NCBI GenBank assembly: GCA_013298595.1
Contig: JAAFIG010000025.1
Location: 1-64,000, forward strand
Direction of reading: 5' to 3'
DNA length: 64,000 bases
Source of the DNA: Deinococcales bacterium
GTDB lineage: Bacteria; Deinococcota; Deinococci; Deinococcales; JAAFIG01
The translations under genes were made by a program, and so were the position numbers. A model generated the notes under the pieces. It saw nothing but the letters and a program-made list of their open reading frames with translations. It was not told the origin of the DNA and made no database searches. The stretch's first letter is position 1. The number at the start of each line of letters is the position of its first letter. Positions 19,448 through 27,431 of this stretch are shown in pieces.

Positions 19448-20593
19448 TTAGGTTGTGTATTCGGCATTAATTTTCACGTACTCCTCGGTTAAATCACAAC
19501 CCCAAGCGGTTCCTGTGCCTGTGCCTTGCCTAAGGTCAATTTCGGCAATCACTTCGGTGGCTTTCATGGCATTGCTGACTAAGGTACGATCAAAATTTTG
19601 TACAGCCGCATCAAATAATGTTATGCCTTGCAGTGTAATACGCACACTGCTGGTTTCAAAATACGCAACCGATTTACCAATTGCCATCATAATGCGACCC
19701 CAATTTGGGTCGTTGCCATACACAGCACTTTTCCAAAGTGGGCTGGCTGCCACAGATAAAGCGGCTTGTCGAGCCTCGAGATCAGTTCGTGCCCCTAGTA
19801 CCTGAACTGTTAAGAGTTTTGTTGCCCCTTCACCATCTCGAGCCAGTTGTCGTGCCAACGATTCACAAACACTCTGCACCGCTGCCCAAAATTCGTTTAA
19901 GTCAACATTGCCAGCTAAACCATTTGCCAATAAAACCGCCATATCGTTGGTGCTGGTATCGGTATCTACAGTCACTTGATTAAAACTGGTATCAACAATA
20001 GCTTGAAAACGTAAACGCAATTCTGCTTGAGGCACAGCTGCATCGGTAAAAATGTATGCCAGCATCGTTGCCATATTTGGCGCAATCATGCCGCTGCCTT
20101 TACAAACACCAACCACACTAACACCACTGGAAAGCGTGACTCGAGCTGTTTTTTCAACCAAATCTGTGGTCAGAATCCCCAAAGCAAAAGGCTCGAGATC
20201 AGTGCCAAGCACAACATTTGGTAAAGCTGCCTCGATTTTTTCCACAGGTAATGGCACACCAATCACACCTGTACTAGCAGTTAAAACACTTGAATCAGTA
20301 ATGCCAAGTTGTGTTCCTGTAACCATTGCCATACGCTGATTACTACTGATACCCACTTCGCCCGTGGCACAATTTGCATTACCAGCATTAACAATAATGG
20401 CTTGTATTGCCCCGTGATCCTCGAGCAAAGCACGATTACGTGTCACGCACGGCGCAGCCGCTCGGTTGGTTGTACCCGAAAATGCCCAAGTACAAGGAAC
20501 TTCACTGACTAACAAAGCCAAATCGGTTTTACCAGAGGGTTTAATACCAGCTTTAATTGCACCTGCACGAAAGCCTCGAGGAAGAGAAGACAT
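19448..20593 (-). CDS. argJ: Glutamate N-acetyltransferase/amino-acid acetyltransferase
   Basis: KGSGMIAPNMATMLAYIFTDA; NAGNANCATG. Confidence 0.95.
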   Translation of the reverse strand: MSSLPRGFRAGAIKAGIKPSGKTDLALLVSEVPCTWAFSGTTNRAAAPCVTRNRALLEDHGAIQAIIVNAGNANCATGEVGISSNQRMAMVTGTQLGITDSSVLTASTGVIGVPLPVEKIEAALPNVVLGTDLEPFALGILTTDLVEKTARVTLSSGVSVVGVCKGSGMIAPNMATMLAYIFTDAAVPQAELRLRFQAIVDTSFNQVTVDTDTSTNDMAVLLANGLAGNVDLNEFWAAVQSVCESLARQLARDGEGATKLLTVQVLGARTDLEARQAALSVAASPLWKSAVYGNDPNWGRIMMAIGKSVAYFETSSVRITLQGITLFDAAVQNFDRTLVSNAMKATEVIAEIDLRQGTGTGTAWGCDLTEEYVKINAEYTT

Positions 20594-20635
20594 AAAACCA
20601 GTTTACTATGTCTGAACAAGTAGTGCTGAAAAACG

Positions 20636-22309
20636 TTATTTTACGGGCAAGTAACTTTGTGTGATAAAGACGTACGCTCCTTGGTATTTCGTACCATCCA
20701 AATGCACATCGCGGAAGAAGGTATAACGCAATTTTAATGTATTGGTAAATTTCAGTTCTATTGAATACGGTAACAGTGTATATGTACCATCCGTGCCATT
20801 ATTACTCGAGCTGGTGACACTATAATCTGTACCTGCAATACTAAAATACGATGCCCCACCAGACCGCGAAGAAATCGAAAATGTGCCATTGCTCGAGAGT
20901 ATTAAAGTATCTTCGCTGTACGAACCAGTGGTACCATTGGTGGAACTGCTGAGGTATTTGAGTTTGGCATTAAATGGTTCTTTTGGATTTGGTGGTACAG
21001 GTTTGTAGTTTTGATCGCCAATTTCTACACTGCCATCTTTATTTTTTTGAAAGCGCTCGGATTCATTACTCATAATGATTGCATTTCCTTTGACCGAATA
21101 GCTTTCGCAAAGTGTAGATGCTAATGGCGTGGTTGCTAATTTAATTGGTACGCGTTGACAATCAAAATTCTCGAACCCCCAACGATACGCGCTTTTACTT
21201 TTTAACCCATCAGTACCAAAATAAGCTGGTCTTCTCGAGCCTTGATACCCTTCGCCTAAGTAAAAACCATTTAAACCACCTGTACCTCGGGGGGTGTTGG
21301 CTTTAACATTTTTGGGTTTTAGATAGGTCTCTGGGTTTTCAGCTTGTGCCATCAGTTGCGTTGGACTAGGGTACTTGGTATTACCCATACGAGTACAATC
21401 GGTTAAATCGTAGGTAAAACCATTATCATCCCACTCGAGAATAATTGTATTTTTTTGCGAATTAAATGAACCCGTTAAGAGTTCGTTTTTATGATGACCA
21501 GCAGTTACAGTAGCGATAAATCTGTAATCGCTGGCAAATCTGCCACTCAGCCAATCCAGTCTGCCATCGCGCATTCGATAAAAACCAAGGTGATCTGGAA
21601 AATCAACTGCATCGGTAAAACTGTACTTTACCCAAAAATCAGGCGGTGTTGAATCAACCGAAACACTGTACTGACCATTGGCAAAGAGATCAAATTGGAA
21701 TGTACGAAAAACCCTTACTTGAGGATTATTGGGATCTTTTGCCCAATTGGTAAATTCAATACTTTTACTTTGGCAAGTATAACGACCTGCTAGTGGTAAC
21801 GGCGAGTTGCCAATATTTAAAGTTGGTTTGCTCGAAGGTACACTGGGTGTTGCACTGGTATCAAGCTCTCGAGCCATTTCAGCCAAGACCAACAGTTCTT
21901 TGACACGCTGAGTTTTGACCATATTTTGCGCTGGTTGTTGCAAATAACTTGATAAATCTGCACAAATTCCCTCGAGTTTATTGCCTAAACGAGCTTCGAT
22001 TTGTTTAATCAAAGCTGCTTTGAATTGCGGCATCAGCGTAGCGATTTGCTGATTTTTAGCAGCGTAAGCCTGTAAGACTCGAGGAAAATCTGCTAAACCA
22101 TTACGAGGAATCCAAGCGTTAAAAGCTTTCAGACTGGCTTCTTTGGTGGCAACATACTTTGCATTGCAAACAGTGGTTAATGCTTCAACTTGACCATAAT
22201 CCTCGAGTAACGTCACCATTGCATCAGCCCGTTCTTGTGATGTAAAAGCCAAAGCCGCCACACTCGAAACTATGCAAAGTAACACCAACCAAGTAAAGTG
22301 TTTCGTCAT
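20636..22309 (-). CDS. Hypothetical secreted protein
   Basis: N-terminal signal-like MTKHFTWLVLLCIVSSVAALAFTS; family not recognised. Confidence 0.6.
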   Translation of the reverse strand: MTKHFTWLVLLCIVSSVAALAFTSQERADAMVTLLEDYGQVEALTTVCNAKYVATKEASLKAFNAWIPRNGLADFPRVLQAYAAKNQQIATLMPQFKAALIKQIEARLGNKLEGICADLSSYLQQPAQNMVKTQRVKELLVLAEMARELDTSATPSVPSSKPTLNIGNSPLPLAGRYTCQSKSIEFTNWAKDPNNPQVRVFRTFQFDLFANGQYSVSVDSTPPDFWVKYSFTDAVDFPDHLGFYRMRDGRLDWLSGRFASDYRFIATVTAGHHKNELLTGSFNSQKNTIILEWDDNGFTYDLTDCTRMGNTKYPSPTQLMAQAENPETYLKPKNVKANTPRGTGGLNGFYLGEGYQGSRRPAYFGTDGLKSKSAYRWGFENFDCQRVPIKLATTPLASTLCESYSVKGNAIIMSNESERFQKNKDGSVEIGDQNYKPVPPNPKEPFNAKLKYLSSSTNGTTGSYSEDTLILSSNGTFSISSRSGGASYFSIAGTDYSVTSSSNNGTDGTYTLLPYSIELKFTNTLKLRYTFFRDVHLDGTKYQGAYVFITQSYLPVK

Positions 22310-22397
22310 AACAGCATTTGACGGTCAACCCATGAGTTAAGCATGAAATTCTAAAGAGGAAACCAAGACCATCCCTCTGGACAGCAAGCCACTCGAG

Positions 22398-22457
22398 ATG
22401 ATACGGTTTACCCAGATGAAACGCATTTGTGCAAATTGGTGGTGGCAACTCGTATAA
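22398..22457 (+). CDS. trpL: trp leader peptide MIRFTQMKRICANWWWQLV* (or from the second Met at 22416)
   Basis: Three consecutive TGG codons (22437-22445) in a short ORF upstream of a terminator and trpE. Confidence 0.75.
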   Translation: MIRFTQMKRICANWWWQLV

Positions 22458-22485
22458 ACGGGCTGCTATTTTTGTTGTATTCACG

Positions 22486-22512
22486 CACCCGAAAATCTTT
22501 TCGGGTGTTTTT
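22486..22512 (+). terminator. trp attenuator terminator
   Basis: CACCCGAAAA-TC-TTTTCGGGTG followed by TTTTTG, 28 nt after the leader stop codon. Confidence 0.8.
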
Positions 22513-22605
22513 GTTTTCAATTGCAAAGGTAAGCAATCCAGTCCAACAGGTGCATCTTTAGGTCAAGAGAGCTTGTCTCAAACAAGAAAGCCAAAAGCAA
22601 AAATT

Positions 22606-22628
22606 GGGGCGACCATAAGGGTCTACAC
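22606..22628. repeat. Degenerate REP-like unit
   Basis: ggggcgaccataagggtctacac, partial match to REP. Confidence 0.45.
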
Positions 22629-22643
22629 AAAATAAGGGGCAAT

Positions 22644-24098
22644 ATGAACATCAATTTAGCAGAATTTCAAAACATGACAACAGGCACTCGAGTACCCGTA
22701 TACCGCGAAATACTAGCCGATCTCGAGACACCCGTATCGGCATACTTAAAAGTTGCCGCAGGACAACAAGTCAGTTTTCTGCTCGAAAGCGTCGAAGGCG
22801 GCGAACGCTGGGCACGATACAGTTTTATTGGCGTTGGAGTGCAAGGCAGCATCAAAGGCTTTGGACGTAACGTCACCCTGACTGGTTCATTTGGCAACAC
22901 AACCCTCGAGACCGACGACCCCTTACGAGTGCTTTACGAAAAAACCACTGCCACAGCTACTCACGACCCAAACCTCCCCGATTTCTTTGGAGGTGCAGTG
23001 GGTTACTCGAGTTACGATCTGGTACGCGTCTACGAAAAGCTACCCAGTAAAAACCCAGACGACCTCGGCATCCCCGATCTGCACTTTATCGCCCCAGAAG
23101 GCATGGTGATTTTCGATCATCTCAAACACCGCATCTTTATGGTCGCTGTTGCCACTGGTGGTGATCTGAATAGTTACACCAAAGCACTCGAGACAGTTGC
23201 AGATCTTGAACGAAAATTACGCGGCGCACTACCCGGTGTTCCTGGTGACCGACCCAGCCGCAAAAGCGAATTTAGCAGCAATTGGACGCAAGAAAAATAC
23301 GAAGCCGCTGTTGAAAAAGCCCTCGAGTACATTCGTGCAGGCGATATCTTCCAAGTGCAAATTAGCCAACGCTTCACCGCTGAACTTCACAGCCACCCAT
23401 TTGCTGTGTACCGCGCTTTACGCAATGTCAACCCAAGCCCACACATGGGTTACCTCGAGTTTGGCAACTGCACCTTTGTTGCTGCTAGCCCAGAAAGCCT
23501 ATGCAAATCCGATGGGAAAACCGTGATTACCCGCCCAATTGCAGGTACACGCAAACGTGGTAGTACACTCGAAGAAGACCTTGCCCTCGAGCAAGAATTA
23601 AAAAATGACCCTAAAGAACGTGCCGAACACATCATGCTTGTAGACTTAGGGCGTAACGACATCGGACGTATTGCCAAATACGGCACAGTTCACATCCACG
23701 ACCTGATGTTCATCGAACGATACAGCCATGTCATGCACTTAGTTTCGGATGTACGCGGCGAACTTGCGACCGGCAAAACACCACTCGATGCACTCGCCAC
23801 TACACTCCCAATGGGCACAGTCACAGGTGCACCCAAAATCCGCAGCATGGAAATCATCGAAGAACTCGAGAACACAAGGCGCGGCTGGTACGGCGGAGCC
23901 TTCGGCTACATCGCCTTCGACGGCAGCATGAACATGGCACTCACCCTACGCACCGCCCTCGTCAAAGACGGCAAAATACACATTCAAAGCGCAGGTGGAG
24001 TGGTCGCCGACAGCACACCAACTTTTGAATACGAAGAAAGCATCTCCAAATCTCGAGCCTTACGCCGAGCCGTGGAGTTGGCAGAAGCAGGACTGTAA
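22644..24098 (+). CDS. trpE: Anthranilate synthase component I
   Basis: IFQVQISQRF; ASPESL; RPIAGTRKRG; DLGRNDIGR. Confidence 0.95.
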   Translation: MNINLAEFQNMTTGTRVPVYREILADLETPVSAYLKVAAGQQVSFLLESVEGGERWARYSFIGVGVQGSIKGFGRNVTLTGSFGNTTLETDDPLRVLYEKTTATATHDPNLPDFFGGAVGYSSYDLVRVYEKLPSKNPDDLGIPDLHFIAPEGMVIFDHLKHRIFMVAVATGGDLNSYTKALETVADLERKLRGALPGVPGDRPSRKSEFSSNWTQEKYEAAVEKALEYIRAGDIFQVQISQRFTAELHSHPFAVYRALRNVNPSPHMGYLEFGNCTFVAASPESLCKSDGKTVITRPIAGTRKRGSTLEEDLALEQELKNDPKERAEHIMLVDLGRNDIGRIAKYGTVHIHDLMFIERYSHVMHLVSDVRGELATGKTPLDALATTLPMGTVTGAPKIRSMEIIEELENTRRGWYGGAFGYIAFDGSMNMALTLRTALVKDGKIHIQSAGGVVADSTPTFEYEESISKSRALRRAVELAEAGL

Positions 24099-24224
24099 AA
24101 ACTCGAGGAATACAAGGCGGACACGGGCATTGGCAAAACAGCTTTCGCAGGACAGACACAGGAGTCTTGACCATGAACACGCACCTGACGGGCATGGTCG
24201 CCTGTCCCTACATTCGAGGGATTC

Positions 24225-24917
24225 ATGTACAACAAACGATTTCAAAACCAACGCAAAAGCACTCGACTCGAGAATTATGATTACTCGATTTCGGGCACGT
24301 ACTTTGTGACTATTTGCACCCAAATAAGGGATACCAATTGGTTCGGACAAATCACTCGAGAAGGAATGCAATTAAACGACATTGGGCAAATGATTCTCGA
24401 GATATGGAACGAACTACCCAACCGATTTGACATTCAATTAGACACCTTTATCAGCATGCCAGACCATATTCACGGCATCATCATTTTGTCCAAATCCCAA
24501 ACCAACACCCCACACCAAAAACCCGTAGGGGAGGGGCTTGTCCCCTCCCTGCCACAGCCTATGCAAAATGCAATTCCGAACGTCACCAATGATAATGCGT
24601 TGCACAGGGAGATAAATGTAGATAATGCGTTGCACAGGCAGATAAATGCAGATAATGTGTTGCACAGGGAGACCACAAGGGTCCCCCCTACGGATGGTGG
24701 GGTTTCGTTATTTGATGTGGTTGGTGCATTTAAGTCATTGACCACCAATGCGTACATTCGTGGGGTGTGTGAATTGGGTTGGTTGCCGTTTGAGAAGCGT
24801 TTTTGGGAGCGTAGTTTTTATGATTCGGTGATTCGTGATGTGGTTCATCTCGAGAAAATTCGTGCGTATATTCTGGGGAATCCTGTGCGTTGGTTTGAGG
24901 CTCGGGGGTTGTTGTGA
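24225..24917 (+). CDS. REP-associated tyrosine transposase (RAYT, Y1/IS200-like)
   Basis: YSISGTYFVTICTQ; MPDHIHGIIIL (HUH); C-terminal RSFYDSVIRDVVHLEKIRAYILGNPVRW. Confidence 0.88.
   Translation: MYNKRFQNQRKSTRLENYDYSISGTYFVTICTQIRDTNWFGQITREGMQLNDIGQMILEIWNELPNRFDIQLDTFISMPDHIHGIIILSKSQTNTPHQKPVGEGLVPSLPQPMQNAIPNVTNDNALHREINVDNALHRQINADNVLHRETTRVPPTDGGVSLFDVVGAFKSLTTNAYIRGVCELGWLPFEKRFWERSFYDSVIRDVVHLEKIRAYILGNPVRWFEARGLL
24525..24551. repeat. REP-like unit inside the RAYT coding sequence
   Basis: gtaggggaggggcttgtcccctccctg; translated VGEGLVPSL. Confidence 0.85.
24591..24670 (+). repeat. 30-bp tandem repeat, about 2.7 copies, in RAYT
   Basis: gataatgcgttgcacagggagataaatgta; protein NALHREINVD/NALHRQINAD/NVLHRE. 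Confidence 0.9.
24665..24691. repeat. Second REP-like unit inside the RAYT coding sequence
   Basis: cagggagaccacaagggtccccccta. Confidence 0.85.
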
Positions 24918-25897
24918 AGCCGCGTGTGTTGACGGGTGTTCGTCCGACTGGGGCGTTGCATCTTGGGCATTTTTTTGGGATGCTCGAGCAGACGGTGTTG
25001 TTGCAGTCGGAGTTTGATGTTTTTTTGATGGTGGCGGATGTGCAGGCTTTGACGGATAATTTTTTTCAGCCTGAGCGGGTGCGTGAGTCTGTTTTGGCGG
25101 TGGCTCGGGATGCGTTGCGTTGTGGGGTTGATCCGAGTGTGACGACGTTGTTTATTCAGTCGTTGATTCCTGAGATTGCTGAGTTGACGGTGTTTTTGGG
25201 TAATTTGGTTTCGGTGGCGCGGCTTGAGTCAAATCCGACGGTGAAGTCTGAGTTGGCGTTGAAACGTGGTGTTTTTGGTGATTCGGTGTCGTTTGGTTTT
25301 CTTGGGTATCCTGTTTCGCAAGCGGCGGATATTACGGTGTTTGATGCGGTGTGTGTGCCTGTGGGTGAGGATCAGTTGCCGATGCTTGAGTTGACGCGGG
25401 ATGTGGTGCGTAAGTTTAATCGTTTGTATGGGGTAACGTTGGTTGAGCCTCAGGCTCGTTTGGTGTCTGGTGCGAGGCTTCGTGGTTTGGATGGTTTGGA
25501 AAAAATGGGTAAGAGTCTTGGTAATGCGATTTTCTTGTCGGATTCGAGTGATGTGGTGGGGTCTAAGGTGTTGGGTGCGGTGACTGATCCGTTAAAACTG
25601 AGGTTGAAGGATGTTGGTCATCCTGAGGTTTGTACGGTTTTTGCGTATCATCAGTTGTTTGTGGATGCTCAGGGTATTGAAGCGGAGTGTCGCTCTGGTT
25701 CTCGGGGTTGTGTGGCGTGCAAGAAAGAATTGGCGGGTACGATCAATCATTTTCTCGAGCCGATGCAAACGGAGTATTCGGATGCTTACTTGTTGCAGGT
25801 GCTGCTTGAGGGGACAAAAAAAGCGCGTGTTGTGGCTCGAGAAACACTGGCTCGGGTGAAACGTGCAATGAAACTTGATTATGTGGAGGCTGCTTGA
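24914..25897 (+). CDS. trpS: Tryptophanyl-tRNA synthetase (GTG start overlapping the RAYT stop)
   Basis: TGVRPTGALHLGHFFGML (HIGH-like), EKMGKSLGNAI (KMSKS-like). Confidence 0.93.
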   Translation: MKPRVLTGVRPTGALHLGHFFGMLEQTVLLQSEFDVFLMVADVQALTDNFFQPERVRESVLAVARDALRCGVDPSVTTLFIQSLIPEIAELTVFLGNLVSVARLESNPTVKSELALKRGVFGDSVSFGFLGYPVSQAADITVFDAVCVPVGEDQLPMLELTRDVVRKFNRLYGVTLVEPQARLVSGARLRGLDGLEKMGKSLGNAIFLSDSSDVVGSKVLGAVTDPLKLRLKDVGHPEVCTVFAYHQLFVDAQGIEAECRSGSRGCVACKKELAGTINHFLEPMQTEYSDAYLLQVLLEGTKKARVVARETLARVKRAMKLDYVEAA

Positions 25898-26391
25898 TGA
25901 TTTCCCATGCACCTGTTGGGTATCACTGTCCGTTTTGTGCTTTGGCTCGGGGTGAGTTTACGGATTCGTTTCCGTTGTCTCGAGCTGAAGATGTGGTGTG
26001 GCAATCAAATCTTGTTACGGCGTTTATTTGTTTGTGGCGTGCGCCGCGTAATGCTGGTCATGTTTTGGTTGTGCCGAATCAGCATTTTGAGAACATTTAT
26101 GAATTGCCGCTCGAGTTTGCTTCTGAAATTGCGAGGGTGTCTCGAGCGGTGGCATTGGCGTTTAAGGCGGTGTATTTGTGTGATGGTGTGTCTACGCGGC
26201 AACATAATGAACCGAGTGGGAATCAGGATGTTTGGCATTTTCATACCCATGTTTTTCCGAGGTACAAAAATGATTGGTTGTATTTAACGTATTTGTTTGG
26301 TCGTAACGCCACGCCCTCTGAACGCGCTGCGGATGCCACACGCCTGCGTGTTTATCTCGAGGCGAATAAATCCGAATTGAATTTATCGTAG
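25894..26391 (+). CDS. HIT-family hydrolase
   Basis: CPFCALARGEF; DVWHFHTHVFPR. Confidence 0.88.
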   Translation: MMISHAPVGYHCPFCALARGEFTDSFPLSRAEDVVWQSNLVTAFICLWRAPRNAGHVLVVPNQHFENIYELPLEFASEIARVSRAVALAFKAVYLCDGVSTRQHNEPSGNQDVWHFHTHVFPRYKNDWLYLTYLFGRNATPSERAADATRLRVYLEANKSELNLS

Positions 26392-26414
26392 GGGCGGGGC
26401 TTGCCTCGCCCTGC
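26388..26414. repeat. REP-like unit overlapping the HIT gene stop codon
   Basis: gtaggggcggggcttgcctcgccctgc. Confidence 0.75.
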
Positions 26415-26469
26415 TTTTCTATTCCCCCGTTCGCCCTGCTGTTCTATTTCCATTCCAAAGGAATTCTTT

Positions 26470-27045
26470 ATGAAAAAAATTTTGGTCATTGATAATTACG
26501 ATTCGTTCACGTATAACCTTGTGCAGTACCTTGGTGAACTTGGCGCTGATCCGATTGTCTGGCGTAACGATCAGTTTAGTCTCGAGGATGTCAAGAAACT
26601 CGAGCCTGATGGAATTTTGGTTTCGCCTGGTCCGTGTACGCCTCTCGAGGCTGGTTTGTCTGTGCCTGTGATTGAGGCTTTTGGCTCGAGTACACCTATT
26701 CTGGGTGTGTGTTTGGGGCATCAGAGTATTGGTCAGGCATTTGGTGCGAAGGTGGTGCGGGCAAAATATCTGATGCACGGGAAAACCTCGAGTATTGCTC
26801 ATGATGGTACAGGGGTTTTTGTGGGTCTCGAGTCGGATTTTACAGCGACTCGGTATCACAGTTTGGTGATTGAGGATTTGCCTGCTTGTCTCGAGGTTAA
26901 TGCGTGGGTGGATGAAGCGCATGGTCGGACAATTATGGGTGTGCGCCACAAGGATTTTCCAATTCATGGGGTGCAGTTTCATCCTGAGTCAGCGTTGACG
27001 GAGTTTGGTCATGCGATGATTAAGAATTTCTTGGAAATGATATGA
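26470..27045 (+). CDS. trpG: Anthranilate synthase component II
   Basis: LVIDNYDSFTYNLVQYL; GVCLGHQSIGQAFGAKV; HPES. Confidence 0.95.
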   Translation: MKKILVIDNYDSFTYNLVQYLGELGADPIVWRNDQFSLEDVKKLEPDGILVSPGPCTPLEAGLSVPVIEAFGSSTPILGVCLGHQSIGQAFGAKVVRAKYLMHGKTSSIAHDGTGVFVGLESDFTATRYHSLVIEDLPACLEVNAWVDEAHGRTIMGVRHKDFPIHGVQFHPESALTEFGHAMIKNFLEMI

Positions 27046-27428
27046 AACGAATCAATTTCTCGAGTGGTGGCAAATGGGAACCGTTGATTGGGTACTCGAG
27101 AGCAGTGCGGGTTGGGCAGTTGGTGTTTGTCTCAGGTTGTACAGCGGCGGATAAAAACGGTGTAGTGTCTGGTGATGCCTATCAGCAGACCATAAAAACG
27201 CTCGAGACGGTGCGGTTAGCACTTGAGGGGGTTGGTGCTGGCTTAGCAGATGTGGTGCGTACCAGAATGTTTTTGAAAAATATTGATGATTGGGAAGCTG
27301 TTGGTCGGGCGCATGGTGAGGTGTTTGGATTGGTTTTGCCTGTGGCGACAATGGTTGAGGTCTCGAGGTTGATTGCTGCCGAGATGCTGGTGGAGATTGA
27401 GGTTGATGCAGTTTGTTTGTTAGACTAG
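27042..27428 (+). CDS. RidA-family protein
   Basis: GYSRAVRVGQLVFVSGCTA and ATMVEVSRL. Confidence 0.85.
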   Translation: MKRINFSSGGKWEPLIGYSRAVRVGQLVFVSGCTAADKNGVVSGDAYQQTIKTLETVRLALEGVGAGLADVVRTRMFLKNIDDWEAVGRAHGEVFGLVLPVATMVEVSRLIAAEMLVEIEVDAVCLLD

Positions 27429-27431
27429 GGT

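Noticed and set aside
22340-22515. T-box riboswitch upstream of trpE (TGGC before a terminator)
   Set aside because: The same bases are explained better by a short ORF with TGG-TGG-TGG; I could not find convincing T-box stem I elements.
24591-24690. Possible CRISPR-like direct repeats
   Set aside because: The 30-bp repeats are contiguous, in-frame and have no spacers; they are a coding tandem repeat in RAYT.
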